Part shown: one piece after another, positions 47,679 to 58,800 of the stretch
How the letters are laid out: each line of letters opens with the position of its first letter
Numbering within the stretch: position 1 is the stretch's first letter
From: Buxus sempervirens
Lineage: Eukaryota; Streptophyta; Magnoliopsida; Buxales; Buxaceae
DNA: 64,000 bases
Direction: 5' to 3'
NCBI GenBank assembly: GCA_947561395.2
Contig: OX387191.1
Coordinates: forward strand, 40,691,857-40,755,856
Notes under the pieces: model-generated
The model's input: only the letters and a program-made list of their open reading frames with translations
Databases searched by the model: none
Told to the model about the DNA's origin: nothing
Position numbers and translations under genes: made by a program

Positions 47679-48040
47679 CGCCCTTTTTCTCCCTCTTTTT
47701 TGGTTGAGTTGACGGTTGAGGTGACTCAGCCGCCCACTTGGACGAATTAGACTTCCCCAATTTTATTATTTTCCATTTATCTTAATTAATTTAATTAAGA
47801 TATTTTAACTTTAACTGATTTGCCTCGGGGACTGTTTTGCTCATATCTTCTCCATTCGGGCTTCGATTCCTGCAAATTTAATTGCGTTGGAATCGTGCCG
47901 GGATGCTCTACTTATTGGAATAGGGTATAACAATCAATTTAGGCTCAAGGAGAAAGTCACATTTTGCTCCTTAGGGTTTTTACCTATTTTGCTGTTCTTT
48001 AGCACATTTTTTTGGTTTGATCAAAATTTGGGTGCTTACA

Positions 48041-48788
48041 CCATCCACAAACAGATGGCCAAACAGAAGTCCTGAATCATACCTTAGAACATTTTCTTCG
48101 ATGTTTTGCGGGTGACAAACCTTCAAGTTGGAACAAGTGGTTGCCATGGGCGGAATGGTGGTACAGTACCACATTCCAAGCTTCTATTCAGATGACTCCA
48201 TTTGAAGCCTTATACGGCCGGCCACCCCCTAAGATAGCATCGTACATGCTTGGTTCAACTGCTGTTCATATGGTAGACAGAGCTCTACAAGATCGTGATC
48301 ACACCATACGATTACTAAAATAGAACATCGCTATGGCACAAGGTCGAATGAAGATGTTTGCCGATCGTCACAGGGTTGAACGGAGCTTTGAAGTTGGTGA
48401 TTGGGTCTTCTTAAGGCTCCAGCCATATCGTCAATATTCCCTTACTCGCCGTGCCAACCACAAGTTGTCACCTCAGTTCTATGGTCCCTTCCAAATTGTG
48501 GCTAAAGTAGGGGTGGTGGCATATAAGTTGGATTTACCACCAACCTCCAAGCTTCACCCAGTGTTCCATGTTTCCTTATTGAAGAAAAAAGTAGGTGAAA
48601 ACGTACAGGCATCCCCAACCTTACCACCGTTAACAGATTCGGGTTCAACTTCTTGGGTTCCCGTGAAGATATTGGACCCTGGCAGCTTCAAGAAAAACAA
48701 CCAAGTCGTTACTCGCTTAGTCATTCAGTGGGAAGGATTGCCAATTGAGGATGCTACTTGGGAGGACGCTTCTGATATTTTTGCATGA
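48041..48788 (+). pseudogene. Integrase C-terminus and chromodomain of the Reina-like element
   Basis: HPQTDGQTE (catalytic Glu), LEHFLRCF, FQASIQMTPFEALYGRPPP, then a TAG at about 48321 that fits a CAG-to-TAG change. It continues with FEVGDWVFLRLQPYRQ, LSPQFYGPFQIVAKVG, AYKLDLP, LHPVFHVSLLKKK, and a chromodomain VIQWEGLPIEDATWED ending at TGA 48786-48788. The chromodomain aromatic and acidic positions are kept. One stop separates it from the catalytic core. Confidence 0.93.
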
Positions 48789-48826
48789 TTTCCGAAATTG
48801 GCGACTTGAGGACAGGCCGATCGCAC

Positions 48827-48838
48827 GGGGGGATGGAA
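48827..48838 (+). other. Polypurine tract of the Reina-like element
   Basis: GGGGGGATGGAA directly before the 3' LTR. Confidence 0.85.
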
Positions 48839-49142
48839 TGATACGATTCTCTTGTATGCCAGCTATGGATCGGTTAACTGTGAATAAGGCCAGCAAGCTT
48901 ACCTTTACTGCTTTCCTTAATTTAGTTAGTTTTCCTTTTTTACAATTAGAGATCTGTTGAGATCCCTTGATTGTAGGAGAATAATCAGCATAGACTTCCT
49001 TGATTGTAGGAGAAGAACCATGATAAATAGGAGGGTCGTGCACTGAGAACGGTATCGAATTTAATGAATAAAGTTGCTTGAGTGTGGTTGACAAACCAGT
49101 AATTTCATCTCTTTTATCTCTGTCTCTATTTTGATCCTAACA
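48839..49142 (+). repeat. 3' LTR of the Reina-like element
   Basis: TGATACGATTCTC...ATCCTAACA, 304 bp, about 96% identical by eye to the 5' LTR, followed by the duplication CCATG. Confidence 0.93.
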
Positions 49143-49185
49143 CCATGTACAGCGGAGGGTGGAAGCACTCTCTCCTATTTGATCA

Positions 49186-49668
49186 GCAATAAGGAAAAAA
49201 AAGTGTAAATAGGGTTGGAAAGGAGGGAAAAACAAAAAACAATTAGAAGGAGCATGTAGTAACAAATGTCGATTACCAAAAATTCTTCAAGAGGAAACCC
49301 TAGCCCCTTCAAATCTTAAGGAGGAAATTGAAGAGGACGTTAATGGTGAATGACTTACCAGAAATTCCAAGTCGTGTTAGCTTCGTCTCCACTCGCCGGT
49401 AAGTCCAAGCTTCGTTTGCTCCAGTTCGTCTGAAGAGTCGTCCAAAGAGGAGGAAGAAGGGTTCGTTGAAAGGGGGAGGAATGAGCGTTCTGTGAGAGAA
49501 GGGGGCGGGTGAGTGTTAAGAGAAAAGGGGTAGTTTTGTCTTTAAAAATTAGATACTTAACACCGTTTTCTTCAATTGACGGTAGGGGTAGTAAGTGATC
49601 ATTTTTAAACCACATGGATAGCGGGTGTCCATTAGCCAAACCTCATGGGGTGTTGGTGTAAAAAACCC
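49186..49668 (-). repeat. Right terminal inverted repeat of the Mutator-like element
   Basis: This is the inverted partner of 28215-28697. The 94-residue antisense frame over it (49355-49639) has a mirror image in the left repeat and is not a gene. Confidence 0.85.
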
Positions 49669-49677
49669 TTTTTATTT

Positions 49678-49834
49678 TAATTTGTTGTATTTTGATACTG
49701 ATCGTTATACAGACCCAACCATAGCCCAACAATAAAATCAACGAACCCCCCTAGTAGATCATAAAACTTTTTCCGGGCGTTATCTCGGCGTCTCATCCCA
49801 GCAGCGAGAGAGAGCGAGAGAAAGAGCGGCGAAG
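49678..49834 (+). promoter_or_regulatory. SF3B2 proximal promoter and 5' UTR
   Basis: Only 157 bp separate the Mutator-like element's target duplication from the ATG. AGCCCA at 49723-49728 is the complement of TGGGCT, a site II-type element common in plant housekeeping promoters. A GAGA-rich leader (about 49801-49834) precedes the ATG. No clear TATA box. The inverted repeat next door may supply upstream regulatory sequence. Inference only. Confidence 0.4.
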
Positions 49835-52800
49835 ATGACAGCAGAGGCGCGGAATGGAAGCAGGGAGAGCAACGGCTCGATAGACGTTGATTTGCGTAAC
49901 CTAGACTTGGAAGGAGCTCTATCCAATAGGAAATCCAGAGAGAGCGATCGACGCCGCAGGAGAAGAAAGCAGAAAAAAAATAACAAATCTGCTCAATCAA
50001 CCTTCCTCAACGGTGCCTCCGACGATCAGAGTGACGCTGATGACGCCGAGAACATTGATCCTCAACAAGTATGACGTTTCTTAACATTTAGGGTTTCCCC
50101 CTTTCTTTCCATACTTGAAAGCGCCTGTGCCCTTAAAACTAGAGGGCCTTCATCAGAACGCGAATTAGGTTTTTTTCGTTCATATTTGGACCATAAGCTT
50201 TATTTTCTGCCCCCGAATCGTTGGATATCTTTAAGCTTCAATATTTCTCTTAGTTATATACGTATATCTAGAACTGGAAATAATTGGGGAACTTGTTAGG
50301 ATGGTGAGCAAATTCAAGTGGAGTATGTTCCGGAGAAGGCCGAACTAGAGGACACTCTGCTTGAAGATTTCAAAAAGGTTTTTGAGAAATTCAGCTTCAG
50401 TAATGATGCTGCCATCGCTGAGGTACGCCTGTTTATATAAACAGACATATGAATGATTCCGAGGAAAACATCCAAGTGCTTTGGGAATTTCTTTGTATTT
50501 GTAACTATGTGTTTTTATTCTCGTGCAGGTCAATGATAAAAAGGATGAAACAGGTCAGAATGCCGCATCCAACAATAAAGCGGACTCGGATTCAGAAGAA
50601 GAAGAGCTAGACACGCAGCAGAAAGAGAAAGGCATTTCTAATAAGAAGAAGAAGGTTGAATGACTTACGTGATACCCTATTTTATTTTTTAATATTTGGT
50701 TCTGGTTATTGCGTTTCTCTTGGTATTGTAGAATCCTAACTCAATTTTCACTGTTATAGCTTCAACGACGAATGAAAATTGCTGAACTCAAACAAATATG
50801 TTCTAGGCCCGATGTTGTTGAGGTATATTTTTCCAGCTCTTCTCTTTTTGAAGTATTTATTTATTTTTTATGTTTTATGAAATGGTTACTTTATTAGAGC
50901 ATGAGGAAGTTCATAGGAACGAAAACAGAACAACAGAATCAGAAACAGTCAACTTCAAAATACCAGACCAGATCTCAAGGAAAACCAAAGCCAGGTCCAA
51001 TTACAATTCTTTCAGCCATTCAATGTTCTAATCATGCCACAATCCTGTACACAAGGTTTCTTTAATATCTTCCATTCTAGCCAATTGATTGGCAAGCCTA
51101 TTGGCTGATCTAGGGGCATGTTTGAATGAAAATTTAAACCCATGTACCAGAAATCTGGCCAAATAGATAGGATGGGAGAGATTCCAAAAAAGTTCATCAC
51201 CTCCTTTCCTCCATGATGGCACCATAGAAGAGCCTCCTTCAACCTAAAGATTCCATAAGTCATGGTGAAAATCTTCTTTCAAACCATTAACAAGTGCTGA
51301 GAGTTCTACACTATAGTGTTAGTACCTCAGATAGTCCCCGAGAACATGTGAACTATAAACCCATCCTTGTTTCTGAAAACGCCTCCTGCACCAGAAGTTC
51401 CAGGGTTTCCTATACTACTACTGTCACTTAAGAAACCCAAAGCTTTTTGAAGTTCTTTTGTATCCTTTATTTACTTCTGTCAGTTATAACGGATGCCCTT
51501 GATAATTTTCTTTTTTTCCCTAAGTTCAAAGCATCTTTATTGGATTTTGCATTCCATTGTTTTTATCTTTTTTCAACCGTGATTGATGCTTTTAATGCTT
51601 TCCTCATGGGCCCTTGAGATTTGAGGTTCTCTTGCTGCCTTATGTCTGTTTGTCGCTTAAATCATTAATCTGTGCCACTTATATCTTAACTGTAAGATTT
51701 TCCTTTTATTCTTTTGCCGTGGAGCATAACTTTATACAGGGATTTTCATGCTTTGTCGTTTAAATTTGTGTATACTTATAAATCTAGTTTATAATGATGA
51801 CAACATTTTTTTCTTTTGAATCTTATCCATGTTTTTGTAAACTGTCATAGTAAATGTGCCTGTGTTTTGTATCCTAGGTGTGGGATGCAACAGCAGCAGA
51901 CCCAAAGCTGCTTGTATATCTAAAATCATACCGCAATACCGTTCCTGTACCAAGGCATTGGTCTCAAAAAAGGAAGTTTTTACAGGTGAGTAATCGGATT
52001 TGGTATAGACTTGACACAAGTTATTAAGTGCATCCATTAATTTGCATTATTAATGGATATACACAGTATGAGGGGCTCACATAATGGGGCAAGGGAAGAT
52101 AAAGCAAATAAGGTTTCACCCCTCTTATTATGTATATGTGGTTCTTGCAGGGGACAAGCTGTAACTATCATGGAGGCAGCACATGCCTGTCGAAGGGGCC
52201 CCTTGAATCGTTTTCTTCTTAATATGCTGCTAGGGTGGGTGGGGAGTAGTTAGTTGTGTATCATGATGCTTTGCAGAAATTATATTTTTAGGTCAAATAT
52301 CCGGTTTGTATGGTGGAGTTCAGAAGATCATTGATTTGGTGGTGTCCTATTGATTTTGTTTTTGGACATGGAACTTGGTTTCCAAAATCTTATCATCTAG
52401 CTTTCAAACTGAATTAGTTCTTCTTGATATTTAAGATATTGTGGGCTTTTAGAGCACCTTAAAATTCTTATTCATATAAATTATTAGGATCGGGAGATAA
52501 ATTTTGTTTTGTTCTTCAATTTTTTAGCGTTGAATTCTTTGGACTTCATTTTTCTCCTCTTTGCTGATTTCTTTTTCAGGGTAAACGTGGTATCGAGAAA
52601 CAACCTTTTCAACTTCCTGATTTCATCGCTGCTACAGGAATTGAGAAAATAAGACAAGTAAGTGACGTAGGGCTCACAAATATGAGTAGAAATGTAATAT
52701 TTTCTTACTGTTTAATTCATAGTGTCTAGAGAAAACCATCTTTTTCAGGAATAGTATGTTGCTTATTCTTTTCTTTCCTCTTTCCATCTCTTTTCTATCC

Positions 52801-55800
52801 CCTTCTTTCTGTGTGTTTTTTATTATATGTATGTCTTTATTTTTTTTCTTCAAATAATTGAACATGGGTCCTCTTTCTTGAAGTTATGGTTTTGAGTTGG
52901 ATAGCTGCAGAAAATCTTTTCTGTGAATGCTTATTGTGAAAAAGGATGGAAAATGTCATGAATCATCTTAACTTCTTTCTAAATGATATGGTGAAGACTG
53001 GGGGCTTAGCATAGTGCACCAAGCCAGTGGGCCTCAAATAGTGAAACAAGAGCTGTGTTTGCATTGATTTTTGCTTTTGCTTTTTGATTTTTGAAGCAAT
53101 AAGCATGTTTGAATAGTGAGTGCTTTTGCTTTTCACGATGAAGCAAAAAGCAATTCTTGAGAAGCAAAAGCACTCATTGTCCAGACATGCTTATTGCTTT
53201 GAACAGCAAAAGTAAAAAGCAATGCCAAACGCAGCCAAGGAATGACACCTGTTAGATTCGGGCGAGGAATCTTGACCTCAGGCTCCTCTTAGTTAATTAA
53301 GGGAGTAGTTTATCATGTGGTTGACATCTTTAGTCTATCCCCAAATAGTCTACCAATTTTTAGAGCAAGCATTTGGTAGGCAAAATATGACAGCATATTG
53401 GTGTCATGTCTTTTATGGATCTTTGTTATCCATTCATACTCTTGATTTCGTACTGGAATGAAACAATGCAGCATGATATTAATGACTTTGGCATGAAAAT
53501 CCTGGATCTTAGTCAGGGAAAATATATAATGTCAACTTATTGGGTCTACTCTACTTATGGTCTCATTATTATACTACCGTGTAGGTCATGTGCTAGATAG
53601 AATCTTAGTTAGCATATTTGTCAAGAAATGACCCAAGTTGAGGTTTTTTGCATTTGACTGTGTAGGTGAATATATCTCATCTAAATGTTGCAGCATGTAT
53701 CCTTTAGCATGAGTTTTGACCTTGCAATATATGTTGTGCTTGAGATCCATTCTTAATTTAAGTGTTGGTCTACTTTGCTTACGATCTCATTATTAGTACT
53801 CTTGTATAATGTAATTTGCTGGATGGGATCTTAATAAGTGTATTTGTCCTTGCTTGACCACAGTCTAGATTATATGTGTGACCATGTATACAGTGGCGGA
53901 ACCAGGACTCCAAATTTGGGGGGGCAAAAAAAATTTTCAATTAACACTTCTCATGAAATATAGAAATTTTAATGAGTTGGGGGTTGTCAAACCAGAAATT
54001 TTAGAAGGGGTTCTCATGAAATATAAAAATTTCAATAAGTTGGGGGGCAAACCAGAAATTTTAGAAGGGATTCTCATGAAATATAAAAATTTTCAATAGG
54101 TTGGGGGGGCAAACCAAAAATTTTAGGGGGGGCAAAACATAAATTTTAATTAAAAAACATATAAAATATATGCATTTTGTATTAAAAAATAAAAGTTAGG
54201 GGGGGCAATTGCCCCCCCTAACCACAACGTGGTTCCGCCACTGCATGTATATATAAGTGAATTTATGCCATCTAAGACTCCATTTGGCATTGTTTTTTGC
54301 TTTTGCTTTTTGCTTATTTAAGCAAATCAACTTTTGTGTAGCAATGGGCATGTTTGGTTAGTGCTTGCGTTTGCTTCTCATGATGAAGCAAAAGCAATCT
54401 AATAGCTTTTCTTGAGAAGCAAAATTTTGTTGCTTTTCATTTTTTTTATTTTTTGCTTCTTTTGTTTATTGTTACTAATCTAATACAACCAACCAACCCA
54501 CACCATCACTGCCACCACTAAAATTACCATCACCATGACACCACTCACCACCTTGACCCCAGCCACCACCACCTCTAACCACCATCCACCCTCACTCCCC
54601 ACCATGGGCACCACTACTAACACCACCCACCACTACATCCCTTCACTAGTAGTACCAGTTATCACCACCATCCGCCACCATTGCACACCACCCCATTAAC
54701 CCCACCGCTACAACTACCAACACTCCCACCACCACCTACCACCCCCACGGCCCCACCATGACTGTCACTACACACACACCACCCCTATCACCATCATCAT
54801 TGCAACCCACCACGACACCCCCACCACCACCACCACCACCACCACCATCACCACTCACCCACCACCACGATCACTACTACTATCCACCAACACTCCCACT
54901 CACCCCTACCATAATAGTGTATTTTGTCATAATATTAGCCAAGAAGCAATTCTTATGCTTTGGATATTACCAAACATGTTATTTAGCTTTTTTCAACAAA
55001 AGCAAATGTTAACCCAATGGTATTGCTTTATAAAATGATCTTCATAGAAGCAAAAGCAATCTAATTGCTTTTCTTGCTTTTTGAAGCAATTTTTGAGAAG
55101 CAATACCAAACGTAGCCTAAATGTTGCACTCTTTATCAAGTGGGGTGGGTTTTGTAAAGTGTGCCTAAAATCCATTCGTAATTTTGGTGTTTGGATCCGT
55201 TTCTCTCTCTTTATGTGTGTGTGTGTGTATTGTAAATTTTGAAAGAGTTAAAAATCAGCGAATTAAGGAGATTCTTGCATTTCAAACCTTGGAAGAGGAA
55301 GCATCATTAACAATTTGCAAGCTATTTTGTTTGTTTGTGAGGAAATATGCGGTAGGAAAATTCTCCACCACATATCTATGCTAAGTATAATTGAAGGTTG
55401 AATCATGTGTGGCGGCATTATTATCTCTAACAAGTCTGATATCTGCATGTCTTCTTGGTGCATAAAGTTTAGCAGTGGCAAATCAATATCTGTTTCAACA
55501 GTCAGTTCTTGTTGACGTCATTTTAGTTGTAGAATTTTCTGATTTCTGAAGCAAAACCAATTTTAAATGTTTGAAATTTCAGTCTTCTGTGGATTGTTTG
55601 TTTCATTTTCTTGCTTCAAGTTTAAGATTTTTTCTTCCACTCCCACCTCTCTCTCTCTGTTTGAAATTTCAGTCTTCTGTGGATTGTTTCATTTTCTTGC
55701 TTCAAGATTAGGACTCTCTCTCTCCCCCGACCCCCTCCTTCCCCCTCTGGGATGGCAACTGCTAGGTTAAAATCGATAAACAGAACCATAAACAGAACTG

Positions 55801-58800
55801 TGGTTACGTTTTGATTTTATGCTTACAAAACTGATTCTGTTCGGTTTTGCTTTCTTCCAAACCAAACCGTTGCCATCCCTACTCTCTCTCTCCCCCCTCC
55901 CTCCCTCCCTACCTCTCTCTCCCCCCTTCTTCCCTCCCTCCTCTAGGATGGCAACCGTTTGATTAAAACCGATAAACAGAACTGTGGTTCTGTTTTGATT
56001 TTATGCTTAAAAAACTGATTCAGTTTCTGTTCGGTTTTGGTTTCTTCCTAACCAAACCATTGCCATCCCTACTCTCTCTCTCTCTCTCGCTATATCTGTA
56101 TCGTTGGACAGTTGATGCTCTTCTTTTTTAGCCTCTCCGAACATGGTTACTTTTTATTAAACCCACTCATTTGAGTGGCAAAAAAAGAGATGTGCCAAAC
56201 TCCTGTTTAAACAAGGTTGTAGCTTTCCGACCACATGCCTGACGATGCTCTAGATAGGCCATTGGTTTTTTTTTTGGGGGGTGGTAGGCATTGGAATGTG
56301 TGAAATAATAATGAATATATTTAACTTGGTCCACAATTTGAACGCATTTTTTTTCCTTATGTAGGCGTACATTGAGAAAGAGGACAGTAAAAAGTTGAAA
56401 CAAAAGCAACGTGAGCGTATGCAACCAAAGATGGGAAAGATGGATATTGATTATCAGGTATATCCAAAGCTCCTGCATATTATTTACTTGGTGAATTTTG
56501 ATGAGTATCTCAACCATAGAGGACAATGCAAAACTTGTTATATACAAGTTTAATTCAGTTTGTTATACACTTTCTAAATCTTTCTCCTGTATCTATGCCA
56601 TGAAGTTTTCCCAGTCTGCATGTTCTTCATGACGGGAAACTTCTTATGTACTTGTTTATCAAATCTGATTGTTATATAACTTTAATTCTCTTTACCTTCC
56701 TTTTGTTATCAATTTGTTCCGTTCTGCAGGTTCTTCATGATGCTTTCTTCAAGTATCAGACTAAGCCAAAGCTTACTTCTCATGGTGATCTTTATTATGA
56801 AGGAAAAGAGTTCGAGGTATATATTCTTTGCTTACCATTCTATTGTATTATATTTTAGCTGATTGTGTTTCTTTGTTGCACTTGACACTGGTGTCCTGTA
56901 AACACTCTTCTTTTTCTCTTAGAAAATTTTTTTGGAGTTGGTGAGAATGATTGTTTGTTTTGTTGGTTTCTTAGATTGGAAGCAACTGAAATAGTGAAAC
57001 TAGTTGCAATTCTACCTGGGTAATGTGTCATCATGAAATAATGTTGATTTTTTATTTATATATGTTCTTTTGGAGGTTGTGGATATTTTCTACCATCTGG
57101 TACTCATTGCCATCTGACTAGGTTATCTAACATTGGATAAAATAGTAATAGTAATTATATAAATGTCATTACTGCCAACTGGCTCCAAATGGCATACTAT
57201 GTGTACAGATTTTACTGCTCTATTTGTTCACATCCTTTATTTTAGATGTTTACTGCAATGTTTTTCTTTCCAAACGTTGATAGTGCACAAAGAGATTTTT
57301 TTCTTGTAGGGTGCACCAGATTCCGTTTCCATGCTTCACCAAGAATTTTTTCCATGTGGAGGGATAATGTACAAATTGCTAACAACCAGCTGATAGGGAT
57401 ATCCTTTGGTCTATGCTGACAACTCCATGCACATAAATTTCATGCCTTAATTTGTAATGGACTTTTACGAGGCAAAGTGGAAGCGTAAAATTTTTTGATT
57501 GGCTTTTGTAACTTTTTGGTTGGCACTTGAATTACTTGAAAGTCGAAATCAAGTAGTTGTCATTTTTCTTTTATTTATTTATTTTTTTTCTTGGGTGATG
57601 GTGTAGTCAGATGGTAGAAAGTGAATCGCCAGTTGTCATTTTTCTTTTTTTTTTTTGTTTTTGTTTTTGATTGATAGGGTAGTCAGACAGTGGAAAGTGA
57701 ATAACCTGTTATTTATAAGTTCTTCTTTGTGGTTTTATAGGTGAAGCTTAGAGAGATGAAGCCAGGTATGTTATCCCATGAATTAAAGGAAGCTCTTGGT
57801 ATGCCTGATGGTGCTCCTCCCCCATGGCTTATCAATATGCAGGTTGTTCAAGAACATTTCAGACACGTGATGTTATATCATAAATTCGTTTACAGCACCT
57901 GATTTAATATGACTAATAAATCTACCTTTTAACAGAGATATGGGCCTCCACCATCATATCCACATCTTAAAATTCCTGGATTAAATGCTCCCATTCCTCC
58001 TGGGGCTAGTTTTGGTTACCATCCTGGAGGTTGGGGTAAACCTCCTGTTGATGAGGTGAGTTTGTTCAGTTTAAACCCTTTCACGCATTTCTGATGAGAG
58101 CTATTAAATGTTCATCTAACCTTGAAATCTTTTGATTTTCATGATGGTAGTTTGGTCGGCCATTATATGGGGATGTTTTTGGGGTCCATCAACAAGATCA
58201 GCCTAATTATGAGGTATTTTTTATGCCCATAATGTTCATTGTGAAAAATATTATTTGGTAAAGGAAAATGCCAGGCAGGAAATGAATCCTCTTGATTCTT
58301 CATAATCAGCTACCAATTAGTGTCCAAAGAACAATTTGGATGAGTGATGATGTCTCTCTCCCATTGCTTCATCCCCAATATTTTTTCTCTCTGGTTTCAG
58401 GAAGAGCCTGTTGATCGAAGCAAGCATTGGGGTGATTTGGAGGAGGAAGAAGAGGAAGAGGAAGAAGAGGAGGAAGAACAGATTGAAGAAGAAGAACTAG
58501 AAGCAGGCATTCAGTCAGTGGACAGCCTCTCAAGGTGTGGAATATTTCTGTTGCCTAGCTAATATCGTCTTAGAATCACTATTACAATGGAGTTTATATT
58601 TGTTTGTTCAGCACACCCACTGGAGTGGAAACGCCTGATGTCATTGACCTCCGAAAACAACAGAGAAAGGAGCCAGAAAGAACTCTATACCAGGTAGGAG
58701 CCTTATTTTATGCATGTAATACAGTTTTGGCAATATAGGAGATTGTGATTTCCTATACTTATTTAACATTTATTGAACTAAGAGTAATGGAGTTTGATTG

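Larger units (their letters stand above)
42560..48040 (-). mobile_element. M-family solo LTR, copy E (M5)
   Basis: On the minus strand it starts TGTAAGCACCCAAATTTTG (48040) and ends GTACGACGTGCGCACA (42560). The flanks CAATC (42555-42559) and CCATC (48041-48045) are the 5-bp duplication with one change, and integrase reads SAY/HPQTDG across it. Without nested L7 it is about 2.5 kb. The TATA-like TATAAAAG is at 47412-47405 and the donor AAGGTAAG at 47125-47118 (both minus). Hairpins with the word AACCGCAC lie at 47426-47678 (TATA side) and 43105-43175 (downstream). Confidence 0.92.
35245..49142 (+). mobile_element. Complete Ty3/gypsy chromovirus (Reina-like), with nested insertions
   Basis: Both LTRs, primer site, gag, protease, RT-RNase H, integrase, chromodomain and polypurine tract are present in order. 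Perfect duplications CCATG (35240-35244 and 49143-49147) flank it. Removing the L6 and M5 insertions with one copy of each of their duplications leaves about 5.1 kb. The short (~303 bp) LTRs, small size and chromodomain fit the Reina lineage of plant chromoviruses. Coding is dead: several stops, a frame change between gag and protease, and the protease active-site change. Confidence 0.93.
28215..49668. mobile_element. Mutator-like element with long terminal inverted repeats
   Basis: The termini are GGGTTTTTTACAGCAACACC at 28215 and its near-complement ending at 49668. They extend to inverted repeats of about 480 bp. The flanks TTTTTGTTT (28206-28214) and TTTTTATTT (49669-49677) are a 9-bp duplication with one change, the size typical of Mutator-like elements. 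The span is inflated by two insertions: the truncated L element (28768 to about 33388) and the complete gypsy element (35245-49142). Without them the element is about 3 kb. No MURA-type transposase was recognised. The unique interior (33405-35239) holds a GRF-type zinc-finger pseudogene. Its right end lies about 160 bp from the SF3B2 ATG. Confidence 0.8.

Noticed and set aside
49355..49639. 94-residue antisense frame next to SF3B2
   Set aside because: It lies within the Mutator-like terminal repeat, and a matching frame exists in the other arm. No protein family features.
54758..55012. Open frame rich in Pro, Thr and His
   Set aside because: It is the translation of the ACC-rich block inside a MITE within an intron.
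56167..56547. 126-codon antisense frame across SF3B2 exon 7
   Set aside because: Shadow of intron and exon sequence, with no family features.
58401..58534. Glu-rich run as a possible repeat-expansion artefact
   Set aside because: It is in frame within a conserved acidic region of plant SF3B2, and the exon joins preserve the frame.
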